Origin: Bin87 sp034421995 | GTDB lineage: Bacteria > Chloroflexota > Dehalococcoidia > Lucifugimonadales > UBA3495 | NCBI GenBank assembly: GCA_034421995.1 | Contig: DAOUJY010000040.1 | Span: forward strand, 1 to 64,000 | Direction: 5' to 3' | Length of the DNA: 64,000 nt | Shown here: piece after piece, positions 7,804 through 16,429 of the stretch | Position numbering within the stretch: position 1 is the stretch's first letter | How the letters are laid out: the number at the start of each line of letters is the position of its first letter | Position numbers and translations under genes: made by a program | Notes under the pieces: model-generated | Seen by the model: the letters and a program-made list of their open reading frames with translations, nothing else | The model's database searches: none | Told to the model about the DNA's origin: nothing

Positions 7804-8730
7804 CTAGGTTGGGGCGTTGAATTTGGCTTTAGGGTATTGCAATACCCTTCTATTTGGTGGAGGCTGACCATATAGCTGATCAATGTTAATAATGTTTAGC
7901 ACTGATCGGGTCAGGTGTCCAAGCAAATCAACATAGAATCGGTAGAATTCTTTGCCTGGCTCTTGGTAGTTTATCTGTAGTATCAGTGGCTCATCCCGGT
8001 CCCACATGAACGTGGCATTGTACGGGTTTCCGCTTTCTACAGAGTACCACGCGGCGCCCTCACCCAGCACACACAGCATATTGACCATGGATGTCCTGTC
8101 CAAAAGTTCGTTTATGGCACCGAATCGCTGTACGATTTCTCCAAATCGGACTCCGTCCGGCAATCGCGTGGCTATCACCGCTTTGTGAAGCGGGTTCAGG
8201 ATATAGCCGGCTTTGTCGAGCCATTGCAAGTGTTGGTTTTCGGTAATGTGACCGTATGGATTGTCTGCTCGTTGTAACTTGGCGACGGCCACTAGCTTTT
8301 CCATGGCGTCATCCAGTTCTTTAAATCCCAGCGTTTGCTTAATTTCTGCGACTGCGTAAACGCCCTCAATGGGGTAGTGAGAACGTCTTGACTGCTTAGC
8401 CGCAGGAAGCTTAACCGCCGGAGACCATATTGAGTCTCTGACCAGCAAATCACAGTCTCCCGCAGTTTTGCCATTATGGTCGTTCACGACTCCCGCTTCG
8501 ACACTGTACCGATTGGGTAGGAGGTTTGACAGTTCTTCCCGCACTATGTCTTCCACGCCTGCGCCAGAGTCAAAGTTGTTGATGTTAAATCCGATTTCGG
8601 CTTTGGCTACAGCCTGGATGCGCCTCTGTGCGACTTGGCAAGTAATCATCAAGGCGTTGGCAAGAGTATCCTGCTTGCGGAAGTTAGGTTGCCATTTGCT
8701 GACGTCGGGGAGGTTCTCGTTCCAATCCAT
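7804..8730 (-). CDS. DUF6602-like protein with PD-(D/E)XK-type core
   Basis: 308 residues. The segment GAGVEDIVREELSNLLPNRY, the strand VEAGVVNDHNGKTAGDCDLLV and then YPIEGVYAVAEIKQTL resemble the DUF6602 family. Spacing of Glu60, Asp94 and Glu129-x-Lys131 fits a PD-(D/E)XK nuclease-like core. The ATG at 8730 is supported by AGAAGGAGA seven bases upstream; the frame is open further back to 8817. The gene looks less GC-rich than its neighbours, which may indicate acquisition. Members of this family are usually stand-alone accessory genes; nuclease activity is inferred only. Confidence 0.65.
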   Translation of the reverse strand: MDWNENLPDVSKWQPNFRKQDTLANALMITCQVAQRRIQAVAKAEIGFNINNFDSGAGVEDIVREELSNLLPNRYSVEAGVVNDHNGKTAGDCDLLVRDSIWSPAVKLPAAKQSRRSHYPIEGVYAVAEIKQTLGFKELDDAMEKLVAVAKLQRADNPYGHITENQHLQWLDKAGYILNPLHKAVIATRLPDGVRFGEIVQRFGAINELLDRTSMVNMLCVLGEGAAWYSVESGNPYNATFMWDRDEPLILQINYQEPGKEFYRFYVDLLGHLTRSVLNIINIDQLYGQPPPNRRVLQYPKAKFNAPT

Positions 8731-8829
8731 GTTAATCTCCTTCTCGCACTGGCGATGCTGGTTTAGTATATTTGTGGTGGCGTCCGTGTAGGCATCGTAT
8801 CTGCTGGTAGTAATCATACGACAAAATCA

Positions 8830-11331
8830 CTACGGCGGCACAGCCTGCCCATGCCTGTTGTCACCCCAGCAAACCACCCGCCCATCAGTCTGCAGCCCGC
8901 AGGCGTGATCCCCGCCAGTGCTGACCGACTGGAACGTACTTTCCGGCGGTGTGGCCTGCCCATAGCGGTTGTCGCCCCAGCAGACCATTTGCCCATCCGT
9001 GCGCACCCCACAGGTATGATCTCTGCCCGCAAGCGACATACTGGCACTGACTGATCGATATATCCCTTCTGGCGGAGTAGCTCGCCCATCTCTGTTGTCG
9101 CCCCAGCAGACTACCCGTCCGACCGAACGCACCCCGCAGGTATGATCGCCCCCCGCACTAACGACACGAAATAAACCTTCTGGTTCAGTGGCTTTTCCAG
9201 CCCAGTTGTTGCCCCAGCAAATTACCCGCTCATCTGTCATGACTCCGCAGGTATGTCCACCGCCGGCGCTGACCATTTGGAAAACACCGCTTGGCGGCAT
9301 AGATTCCCCGTGTTCATCGCTGCCCCAGCAAACTACTGTGTTATATGTGAGAACTCCACAACTGTGCCGGTAGCCAGCGCTAACTGATCGGAAAGTGTCT
9401 CTTGGTGGGAATGCTTTTCCGTTGTCATTATCTCCCCAACATACCGCCGTACCGTTCCTCCGTACCCCACAGGTATGACTGTAGCCGGCACTGACGGATT
9501 GGAACGAGCCGTCCGGTGGTGTGGCTGCCCCATCCCGATCGCGGCCCCAACAAACTATCGTTCCGTTTGTCCGCACTCCACAAGTATGGTCACTGCCTGC
9601 GCTGACGGAGACAAAGGTGTCCGATGAAAGCCGCGAATTCTGCCCCCAGAGGTTGCTCCCGTCACACACGACGGTGTTATCCGCTTTCAGCAAGCACGTA
9701 TGCTCGTCTCCAGAACTAATGCTGATGACGTTGATATAGTCCTCGTCAAAAACAAATGGGCTGGAAAGTGCGTGGCCATCTCTAACGTGGTTGCCCCAAC
9801 AGCGGCCTATCCCATCGGCGGTCACAGCGCACGTATGCCTGCCGCCCGCGCTAACCGCTTGGTACGAACCCTCCACCGCCGCCGGCGCCTGCCCGTCCGG
9901 GTTGGCGCCCCAGCAAGCGATGCTGCCGTCCCGCTTGATGCCGCAGGTGTGCCACGTCCCCGCGCTGACGGCGTAGAACAGCATATCCGGCGGCGCAGAC
10001 TGCCGGTAGTGATTATCGCCCCAGCATTCCACCACTCCGTCCGCACGCAGACCGCAGCTGTGCTCGCCGCCGGCGGTTATCGCGGTGAAGGATGCGCCGG
10101 CCGGCGCGTTCCGCTGCCCGTATTCGTTGCTGCCCCAGCATTGGGCGGTTCCGTTGTCGGCGCGCAGGGCGCAGGTGTGGGCGCGGCCGGCGTCGATGGC
10201 GGTGAACGTCACGCCGGCCGGCGCGGCGGACTGGCCGTTTTCGTTATTGCCCCAGCACATCGCTATTCCGGCGTCGGTGATGCCGCAGGTGTGTTCGTAG
10301 CCGGCGGTTATGGCGGTGAACGATACGCCGGCCGGCGGGTCGGCCTGCCCTTTGTCGGCGTCGCCGTTGGCGCCCCAGCAGACGGCGGTTCCATCGGATT
10401 GGAGCATACAGGTGTGCTTGCCGCCGGCGGCGATGGCCTGGGCCGTGTTTTCCGGCGGCGTCGCGGCCGGCGCGGTGGCCCGTACCCGGTTGCTGAAAGC
10501 GGACCAGCGGGCGATTTCCCCGCCGGATGCCGCATAACCCGCGATGACGGCAAAAGAATACTCAACCCCGGCTTCCAGACCAGAGACGACGGCGGAACTT
10601 CCGTCGGCGCGATGCCACCGATTATCGTCGCCATTGGGACGGCCTGACCAAACCAGATGCCGGGCCGCGCCGCTCGCCGGCGTCCAGGTCAGCGAAACCT
10701 GGCCGGCGCCAGGGCCGGACATAGCCGTCAGCCCGGTGGGGCCGGCTTGGGCGACTGGCAGCGTGGGTTGCCGCGGCTGCGGAGCCTCTCCATCCAATGT
10801 CAGGAACTTCCACCTGGGGTTGGACGGCCAGGTGGGTTCTCCGTAGCGCGAGTTGTTGGTCAGCACCGAAAAGGCGTGGCGCACGCCCGGCTCCAAACGG
10901 GGTATCGTGTAGGAACTTTGCCCCCGGTTGAGGATGTCCACGTAGATGAAGGCTTCTTGCCAATCGCCCCGGGCTTTGGCAATCGGATAGTCGGCAACCA
11001 TGTTGACGTAGCCGATGCGATAATACCTCGCCTCCGGCACAGCATCCCAGGTGACGACGACCTCGCCAGGGTTCGCGCCGTTGGCTACCCGGACGTTGGT
11101 GGCCGGCGGCGCGCCGCCCTGCGCCATCGCCGGGCCGCTTGCCGTCACGACCACGATCACGAGCAACAACGGCAGCAAGGCGTAGGCCGGCGTCGGTTTG
11201 ATGTCTGCCGTGCGTAAGGACACCAGATTGCGATTGCAATATTGGATTACACGAGGGTGGACGGCTGACCGGGGTAGGTAACGTCCCAACCGGCGGCCCA
11301 CCTTCCTTCCGTTGCTGCTGACGTCGAACAT
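8830..11331 (-). CDS. Exported protein with fibronectin III-like domains and 14 RCC1-like repeats
   Basis: Up to 833 residues. After a hydrophobic export signal ending near PAMAQ come two fibronectin III-like domains (NPGEVVVTWDAV...; GAGQVSLTWTPA...). I then count 14 repeats of about 36 residues with the pattern 'vsAG..HTCGv..dG.v.CWG.N..Gqa.pP', as in RCC1/beta-propeller proteins. Each repeat keeps the Cys in HTC and the Cys in CWG, which could form disulphides outside the cell. Two seven-blade propellers would fit 14 repeats. The start is uncertain: GTG at 11223 directly before the signal segment is as plausible as 11331. Likely a secreted or cell-surface binding protein; ligand unknown. 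Confidence 0.75.
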   Translation of the reverse strand: MFDVSSNGRKVGRRLGRYLPRSAVHPRVIQYCNRNLVSLRTADIKPTPAYALLPLLLVIVVVTASGPAMAQGGAPPATNVRVANGANPGEVVVTWDAVPEARYYRIGYVNMVADYPIAKARGDWQEAFIYVDILNRGQSSYTIPRLEPGVRHAFSVLTNNSRYGEPTWPSNPRWKFLTLDGEAPQPRQPTLPVAQAGPTGLTAMSGPGAGQVSLTWTPASGAARHLVWSGRPNGDDNRWHRADGSSAVVSGLEAGVEYSFAVIAGYAASGGEIARWSAFSNRVRATAPAATPPENTAQAIAAGGKHTCMLQSDGTAVCWGANGDADKGQADPPAGVSFTAITAGYEHTCGITDAGIAMCWGNNENGQSAAPAGVTFTAIDAGRAHTCALRADNGTAQCWGSNEYGQRNAPAGASFTAITAGGEHSCGLRADGVVECWGDNHYRQSAPPDMLFYAVSAGTWHTCGIKRDGSIACWGANPDGQAPAAVEGSYQAVSAGGRHTCAVTADGIGRCWGNHVRDGHALSSPFVFDEDYINVISISSGDEHTCLLKADNTVVCDGSNLWGQNSRLSSDTFVSVSAGSDHTCGVRTNGTIVCWGRDRDGAATPPDGSFQSVSAGYSHTCGVRRNGTAVCWGDNDNGKAFPPRDTFRSVSAGYRHSCGVLTYNTVVCWGSDEHGESMPPSGVFQMVSAGGGHTCGVMTDERVICWGNNWAGKATEPEGLFRVVSAGGDHTCGVRSVGRVVCWGDNRDGRATPPEGIYRSVSASMSLAGRDHTCGVRTDGQMVCWGDNRYGQATPPESTFQSVSTGGDHACGLQTDGRVVCWGDNRHGQAVPP

Positions 11332-11607
11332 GAGATGATGTAGTCCTTTCCACGCCGCTCGGCCTTCCCGATCGGTTCCATTCGACCCGAGTTCCGGCGA
11401 CGCGGTCCTTCCTCTGGTGCGCTGACCCGGTGTCCCGTGCCGGCATCAGCGTAAAATTCCAGATAGACTATAGACCATAATCGGCATGATATGAGCATTT
11501 ATTGCGATATTTTTATATGATTTATTGTGTAATTTTACCTGAGCAGCTGTGTGTCCGGGCAAGAAGGAAGGGATGGAGCAGCCGTACCGGTAGATCGATG
11601 CCCGCTC
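11332..11607. other. Intergenic stretch between surface-protein gene and paralogue fragment
   Basis: The gap between the RCC1-repeat gene and the dehalogenase (11332-11817) has no intact gene. This left part is markedly AT-rich around 11460-11540 (runs such as gatatttttatatgatttattg), which suits a promoter region for the leftward gene. I could not pick a convincing -35/-10 pair. The right part is the gene fragment described separately. Confidence 0.4.
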
Positions 11608-11758
11608 GGTCGCCGTTGGCCCTGGCAACCGGGTAGTCCGTAACCATGTTGACGTAACCGATGCGATAGTACCTTGCCGGCGACACGGCATCCCAGGTGA
11701 TGATGACTTCGCCGGGAGCCGGGCCGTTGCTGACCCGGACGTTGGTGGCCGGCGGCGC
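11608..11758 (-). pseudogene. Fragment of a paralogue of the RCC1-repeat protein (fibronectin III part)
   Basis: The minus strand encodes about 50 residues (starting APPATNVRVSNG, then PGEVIITWDAVSPARYYRIG and YVNMVTDYPVARANGD) that match the first fibronectin III-like domain of the neighbouring 833-residue protein at roughly 80% identity. No signal peptide precedes it, and after about residue 50 the similarity stops and the frame runs into AT-rich sequence. This looks like the remnant of a tandem copy or a recombination scar. Confidence 0.7.
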
Positions 11759-11817
11759 ATAATGCGGCTATCATAGGTAAACCGCAATATCGGCAAATTA
11801 TCAGGGGGAGCGACACA

Positions 11818-12696
11818 ATGGCTTTGTTCGAGGGTTTTGAGCGGATGCTGGTGGATACCAGCGGCGAGCAGGTCAACCTGGTCAAGGGCGGCAGCGGGCC
11901 GCCATTGCTGCTGCTCCACGGTTATCCCCAGACGCACACCATGTGGCACAAGATCGCGCCCCGGTTGGCCGAGGACTTCACCGTCGTCTGCGCCGATTTG
12001 CGAGGCTACGGCGACAGCGGCAAGCCCCAGGGCAGCGACGACCACTTCAACCACTGCAAGCGGGCCCAGGCGCAGGATCTGGTTGACGCCATGAGCCACC
12101 TGGGGTTTGATGCATTCTTCCTGGGCAGCCACGACCGGGGCGCGCGCGTCGCCCACCGTCTCACCAAGGACCACCCGGAACGCGTGCTGCGCCTGGCGAC
12201 GCTGGACATCGTGCCCACTCGGCATATGTTCAGCATCGTCAACAAGGAATTCGCGACCAACACCTACCACTGGTTCTTCCTCATCCAGCCCTACGACTTC
12301 CCCGAGCGCGTCATCGGCGCCGACCCCGACTACTTCATCCGCTCCCGGTTCATGCGCGAGCGCAACGCCGAGGAAGTCTTCCCGCCGGAGGCCGTTGAGG
12401 AATACGTCCGCTGCTTCAGCAACCCCGCCGCCATCCACGGCGCCTGCGAAGACTACCGGGCCGGCGCCAGCATCGACCTCGTCCACGACGAGGAAGACTT
12501 CGACAACAAGGTGAACTGCCCTCATCTCGCCCTGTGGAGCGACCGCGGCTACGTGGGCCGCACCCAGGACGTGCTGGCGGTATGGCGCGACTACTCAAAC
12601 AACGTGGAAGGCCAGTCCCTCCCCTGCGGCCACTACATCGCCGAGGAATTGCCCGACGACGCCTACCGCTTGCTGCACGAATTTTTCACCCGCTGA
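11818..12696 (+). CDS. Haloacetate dehalogenase-like alpha/beta hydrolase
   Basis: 292 residues closely following the fluoroacetate/haloacetate dehalogenase pattern. HGYPQTHTMW forms the oxyanion region, CADLRGYGDS follows, and the nucleophile is Asp106 in SHDRGARVAH, with Arg107 and Arg110 in the positions that bind the carboxylate in fluoroacetate dehalogenase. His272 in CGHYIAEE is the catalytic His. The family has Asp rather than Ser in this position, arguing against an ordinary esterase. A GGGGGAG ribosome-binding site precedes the ATG. Predicted reaction: haloacetate plus water to glycolate plus halide; the natural substrate may differ. Confidence 0.82.
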   Translation: MALFEGFERMLVDTSGEQVNLVKGGSGPPLLLLHGYPQTHTMWHKIAPRLAEDFTVVCADLRGYGDSGKPQGSDDHFNHCKRAQAQDLVDAMSHLGFDAFFLGSHDRGARVAHRLTKDHPERVLRLATLDIVPTRHMFSIVNKEFATNTYHWFFLIQPYDFPERVIGADPDYFIRSRFMRERNAEEVFPPEAVEEYVRCFSNPAAIHGACEDYRAGASIDLVHDEEDFDNKVNCPHLALWSDRGYVGRTQDVLAVWRDYSNNVEGQSLPCGHYIAEELPDDAYRLLHEFFTR

Positions 12697-12699
12697 TTA

Positions 12700-12775
12700 C
12701 CCCCGTCATTCCGGCAACCCCCCGTCATTCCGGCACCCCATCGTCGTTCCGGCTTTCGCCGGAATCCAGGAATCG
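12700..12775. repeat. Dispersed 'cattccgg' repeat cluster with hairpin
   Basis: Three part-copies of a cgtcattccggc motif in tandem, the last forming a near-perfect hairpin (gttccggc-tttc-gccggaat, 12746-12765). The first copy, attacccccgtcattccggc, is the exact reverse complement of the copy at 15392-15411. Similar short palindromes occur at 56299-56318. They behave like small dispersed repeats lying between genes. Confidence 0.7.
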
Positions 12776-12806
12776 ATAGGGAAAGCGACGTATCGCGGAG
12801 GCGTAA

Positions 12807-14162
12807 ATGTCCCAAAACTACCTCGACCAACTGTCCGAGTTCGTCGCCGAACTGCGCTGGGAGGACCTCCATCCCTCCACCATAGCCGCCGCCAAAGACG
12901 TGGTTCTGGACACCGTCGGCGCAATCATCGCCGGCAGTCGTCTCGACGAAAACGCCAACTTCGCCCGTCTGGCAACCAGCATGAGCGGCGCCGGAAAATC
13001 CACGATCATCGGCCATTCCCACCGCGTCCAGCCCGTTTGGGCCACCATGGTCAACGCCACCGCCGGCGTCTCCCTGGAGATGGACGAAGGCAGCCGCCTG
13101 GGCGGCGGGCACCCCTCCATCCACGTTACGCCCGGCGCCATTGCCGTCGGCGAAGAATTGGGAGCCAGCGGTCGGGCGGTGCTGGAAAGCATAATAGTCG
13201 GCTATGAAATCACGTCCCGCATCGGCAGCGCCACGCAGATCCGGCTCGAGGTCCACTCCCATGGCACCTGGGGCACCATCGGGACGGCGGCGGCAACGGC
13301 CCGTCTGATGGGCTTCGACCCGGACCAAACCAGGCTGGCGATGAACCTCGCCATGTCCATGAGCCCCGCCAACACCTGGACCCCCTGCATCGAGGGCGCC
13401 ACCGTCCGCAATCTTTACCCAGGCCGTTCCGGTTTCCAGGGCATCATGGCCGCTCATTTGAGCCAATGCGGGTTTACCGCCATCGCCGACGGTCCCGCCG
13501 ACTTGTACGGCACCTTCCTGGGCGATGGTTTCGACCCGGAGGCAGTGGTGGACGGCCTGGGCGCCCCCGGCGAGTTCCGCATCCAGCGCAACTATTTCAA
13601 GTTCCACGCCTGCTGCCTGTACAACCACCCGGTCCTGGACGCCGTGGAGGACCTGCTGCGCGAACAGCCTTTCGCGGCCGACGACGTGGTACGCATCGCC
13701 GTAACCGCCCCGCCCATCGCCGGCATCATGGCTGGTCAGACTCCAGACAACATGCTGGCGGCCAAATTCTCCATCCCCTACGCGGTGGCTGCCGCCGTGT
13801 GTTACGGACGCACGGACATTACGGCGTTTCTGCCGGAGCGCGTTGGCAACGCTGATATACGGAACCTTGCGGAGCGCGTAGAAGTGCTGCCCGACGCCGA
13901 GATGAGCCTGCGCCGCTACGATTATCCCGCCGCCCGCGTCTCCGTCCATCTCAACGACGGTAGGGTCCTCGAAACCGGCGTATCGCGTCAGCGCGGAGAT
14001 TTCACCAATCCCAAGTCCCGCGACGACCTGCTCGGTAAGTTCAACCTTCTGACTGGTGAGACCCTGGGAACCGACGGAGTGCGTCAAGTGATTGACACGA
14101 CCGGCCGGTTGGACGAATTGGAAAACATCGACGAACTGACTGGTCTCCTTTCCAGCATGTAG
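12807..14162 (+). CDS. MmgE/PrpD family protein
   Basis: 451 residues of the MmgE/PrpD fold, which includes 2-methylcitrate dehydratase and cis-aconitate decarboxylase. N-terminal helical features are KDVVLDTVGAIIAGS, HSHRVQPVWATMVNATAGVSLEMDEG and GGHPSIHVTPGAIAVGE. The conserved HGTWGT loop appears in EVHSHGTWGTIGTAAATARLMG. A C-terminal domain starts near residue 270. GGAGG lies seven bases before the ATG. There is no methylcitrate synthase or PrpB nearby, so a role in propionate oxidation is not supported; this is one of the catabolic paralogues common in such genomes. Its stop codon lies inside the 28-base palindromic repeat. Confidence 0.85.
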   Translation: MSQNYLDQLSEFVAELRWEDLHPSTIAAAKDVVLDTVGAIIAGSRLDENANFARLATSMSGAGKSTIIGHSHRVQPVWATMVNATAGVSLEMDEGSRLGGGHPSIHVTPGAIAVGEELGASGRAVLESIIVGYEITSRIGSATQIRLEVHSHGTWGTIGTAAATARLMGFDPDQTRLAMNLAMSMSPANTWTPCIEGATVRNLYPGRSGFQGIMAAHLSQCGFTAIADGPADLYGTFLGDGFDPEAVVDGLGAPGEFRIQRNYFKFHACCLYNHPVLDAVEDLLREQPFAADDVVRIAVTAPPIAGIMAGQTPDNMLAAKFSIPYAVAAAVCYGRTDITAFLPERVGNADIRNLAERVEVLPDAEMSLRRYDYPAARVSVHLNDGRVLETGVSRQRGDFTNPKSRDDLLGKFNLLTGETLGTDGVRQVIDTTGRLDELENIDELTGLLSSM

Positions 14163-14186
14163 GGGCGAATAATTATTCGCCCCTAC
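14159..14186. repeat. 28-base perfect palindrome (copy 1)
   Basis: Perfect inverted repeat, half-site gtaggggcgaataa. It contains the TAG stop of the MmgE/PrpD gene and separates two converging genes, so it could also act as a two-way transcription stop. The same sequence recurs at 15296-15323 and, with two changed bases in the centre, at 55642-55669. Confidence 0.9.
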
Positions 14187-14210
14187 GTACCCCGTCGATA
14201 CACCTCGCGG

Positions 14211-15227
14211 CTACACGTCGATGCTGTAAATCCGCGCCGCGTTGTCGTGGAACATGGCGGCCCGCTCGCTGGCCGAGTACCCGCCGGTCATCCGCTTGAA
14301 GGCGTTGTACATCACGTGGTACGAGAAGGACACCTTGTCCGGCGGGAAGTTGCTCTCGAACAGGCAGCGGTCCGGTCCGAACTGGTCGATGCAGTAAGTG
14401 ATCAGCGGCCCCATTTCCTCAGCTAATTGTTCCGAGCCGATTGGCGTGCTGCGTGTGTGCCAGTCAAACCCGTAGCGCGGCTGACCCACGCCGCCCAGCT
14501 TCATTACCACGTTGGGGCATTGGGCCAGGGCCGCCACACCCTCACGCCACGCTGGCATCACCTCGTCGTCCCGGTTCCCGTAAGGGCCGACGCGGATCAG
14601 GCCGCCGATGTGGTTGGACACGATGGTGAGGTCGGGAACCGCGTTGGCGAAATCCACCAAATCGGACAGTTGCGGGAAATAGACCACGTTCTCGTACACC
14701 AGTCCCCGGTCCGCAAGCACCTGCGCTCCGGCTCGGACCTGCGGGTTCGCCAGTTGATGCTCCACGCTGCGGCTGTCCAGTTCCGGATGCGGGTCCCAGC
14801 CGGTGTTGTACCGGATGCCGCGGAACCGGTTGGGGCTGGCGGCCTGCAATGCGTCCAGCACCCGCGCCACATCATCGCCCAGCGCCAGGTCGGCGGCCCC
14901 AATGATGGCCGCCGCCGCTTTGGTCGGCCCGTATAGTCCCGTCGCGCTGGCCGCCGCGATGCCCTGGACAAACTCCACCTCGCCCACCGGACGCAGTTCC
15001 TCCGGCCCGTCGGGTCGGTACATAGAGCGGGCTTCCAGGAACACGGTGGATCGCACATTGTGGCCGCTGTTCACGTCCGCCGCCAGTTCGTCCAGCAGGT
15101 AGCGGTGGTACGGAACCCGGTCCATGCGGAAGTCCCAGAAGTGGTGATGGGCGTCGCAGATGGGCAGTTCCGGTTCCAGGGTCGGTTCGGTGGTCAGGGC
15201 CAGCCAGTCGTTGTCTCCGTATGGCAT
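14211..15227 (-). CDS. Amidohydrolase family 2 metal-dependent hydrolase
   Basis: 338 residues of the amidohydrolase_2 TIM-barrel group that includes 2-pyrone-4,6-dicarboxylate lactonase. The first metal motif is CDAHHHFWDF. Later barrel strands are FRGIRYNTGWDPHPE, IVSNHIGG (candidate His ligand), VVMKLGG and CLFESNFPPDK (the acidic residue before the active site is Glu where many relatives have Asp). The C-terminus FHDNAARIYSI is typical of the family. GGAG lies before the start. Probably hydrolyses a lactone or acts as a decarboxylase in aromatic or sugar-acid catabolism. Confidence 0.82.
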   Translation of the reverse strand: MPYGDNDWLALTTEPTLEPELPICDAHHHFWDFRMDRVPYHRYLLDELAADVNSGHNVRSTVFLEARSMYRPDGPEELRPVGEVEFVQGIAAASATGLYGPTKAAAAIIGAADLALGDDVARVLDALQAASPNRFRGIRYNTGWDPHPELDSRSVEHQLANPQVRAGAQVLADRGLVYENVVYFPQLSDLVDFANAVPDLTIVSNHIGGLIRVGPYGNRDDEVMPAWREGVAALAQCPNVVMKLGGVGQPRYGFDWHTRSTPIGSEQLAEEMGPLITYCIDQFGPDRCLFESNFPPDKVSFSYHVMYNAFKRMTGGYSASERAAMFHDNAARIYSIDV

Positions 15228-15295
15228 TTTCGCATCTCCACAGCCTTTTTGGTTGTGGCAATCCTAGCACACCGACCGCGAGATGCCGGCCGAAC

Positions 15296-15323
15296 GTAGG
15301 GGCGAATAATTATTCGCCCCTAC
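15296..15323. repeat. 28-base perfect palindrome (copy 2)
   Basis: Identical to the palindrome at 14159-14186. Here it lies between the diverging amidohydrolase and Gfo/Idh/MocA genes, so its role cannot be only transcription termination. Confidence 0.9.
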
Positions 15324-15380
15324 AAAATATCGCCCCGGCGCATGGTAGGATAGCCTCGACGCACGAAATTGGATTCCTGG

Positions 15381-15411
15381 ATTCCGGCTTTCGCCGGAAT
15401 GACGGGGGTAA
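15381..15411. repeat. Dispersed 'cattccgg' hairpin repeat
   Basis: Perfect hairpin attccggc-tttc-gccggaat (15381-15400) followed by gacgggggtaat. Bases 15392-15411 are an exact inverted copy of the sequence at the 3' end of the dehalogenase gene (about 12697-12716), so the MmgE/PrpD-amidohydrolase block is bracketed by inverted copies. Confidence 0.8.
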
Positions 15412-15427
15412 TCAAAGGGGGAACATC

Positions 15428-16429
15428 ATGGCCGACAAAATCCGTTTGGGTATCATCGGCGCGAACATTCATCGAGGTTGGGCCGTCCGCTCTCACCTGC
15501 CCGCCGTGGTGGCCAGCCCCGAGTTCGAGCTGACCGCCGTCTGTACCACGCGCATGGAAAGCGCCGAAGAGTCCCGTGAAGCGTTCGGCGCCCGGCTCGC
15601 CTTCGACGACTACCGGAAAATGATCGAGCATCCCGAAATCGACGCCGTAGCAGTCAGCCTGCGCGTCCCCAACCACTATGACCCTACCATGGCCGCCATC
15701 AACGCCGGCAAGCACGTCTATACCGAGTGGCCCCTGGGCCGCACCACTGCCGAGGCTGAGGAGATGGCCCACCTGGCCCGGGAGAAAGGCGTCCGCAACA
15801 TCGTCGGTTTGCAGGCCCGCGCCAATCCGGCGATGCTCTATTTGAGAGACTTGGTGGCCTCCGGCTATGTTGGCGAGGTGATGTCGTGCCACGTCCGCCG
15901 CATTTCCAGTGGATCCCTGGAACGCCAGTCCGACCGCACCTGGCAACGGGACGCCGAGCTGGGAGCCAACACCCTGACCATCCTCTTTGGACACACCATC
16001 GACGCGCTGCGGATGGTGGTCGGCGACTTCAGCCACGTTTCCACCGTCGTCAGCACCCAGGCGAACCAGTGGTACGAGACCGACACGGAGCAAATGGTGG
16101 ACGTCACCTCACCAGACAATATCCTGGTCAGTGGACGCCTGAATAGTGGCGCGGTCGCTTCAACTCACGTCGCCAACAACCCCTGGTTCAACAGCGGTTT
16201 CCTCATGGAAATCTACGGGCGCGACGGGACTCTGGTCGCCACCTCAGACGAAACGCCTAACCATTTCGGCGTGCGCGTGCAGGGCGCCCAGGGCAGCGAC
16301 ACCTTGCAGGATCTGCCGGTTCCGCCCCAATACACCTGGGTTCTGGAGGGAATGCCCGGCGGCGCGGTGTACAACGTCGGCCAGATGTACTACGAGTTCG
16401 GCCGCGCCATCCGGGAAGGCGACGCCTGA
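15428..16429 (+). CDS. Gfo/Idh/MocA oxidoreductase, interrupted by in-frame TGA
   Basis: 333 residues ending at a TGA. The N-terminal Rossmann domain starts IRLGIIGANIHRGW; typical family features are VSLRVPNHYDPTMAAINAGKHVYTEWPLG (the E-W-P-L variant of the EKP motif) and a C-terminal beta-sheet domain. The ATG is preceded by AAAGGGGGA. The predicted protein would be an NAD(P)-dependent sugar or polyol dehydrogenase. The frame stays open for 30 more codons after the TGA and encodes the expected family C-terminus, so the gene is either a recent nonsense mutant, a sequencing error, or is read through. Confidence 0.82.
   Translation: MADKIRLGIIGANIHRGWAVRSHLPAVVASPEFELTAVCTTRMESAEESREAFGARLAFDDYRKMIEHPEIDAVAVSLRVPNHYDPTMAAINAGKHVYTEWPLGRTTAEAEEMAHLAREKGVRNIVGLQARANPAMLYLRDLVASGYVGEVMSCHVRRISSGSLERQSDRTWQRDAELGANTLTILFGHTIDALRMVVGDFSHVSTVVSTQANQWYETDTEQMVDVTSPDNILVSGRLNSGAVASTHVANNPWFNSGFLMEIYGRDGTLVATSDETPNHFGVRVQGAQGSDTLQDLPVPPQYTWVLEGMPGGAVYNVGQMYYEFGRAIREGDA

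Noticed and set aside
11446..12525. Long antisense frame running from the dehalogenase into the paralogue fragment
   Set aside because: Its left part reads the fibronectin-like fragment in the wrong frame and its right part mirrors the dehalogenase; no single protein makes sense.
12700..12775. CRISPR-like array from the repeated cattccgg motifs
   Set aside because: Repeats are too short, unevenly spaced and interspersed with no unique spacers; no cas genes are present.
12663..14087. Long open frame antisense to the MmgE/PrpD gene
   Set aside because: High GC at third codon positions keeps the opposite strand open; the translation has no family features and the sense gene is clear.
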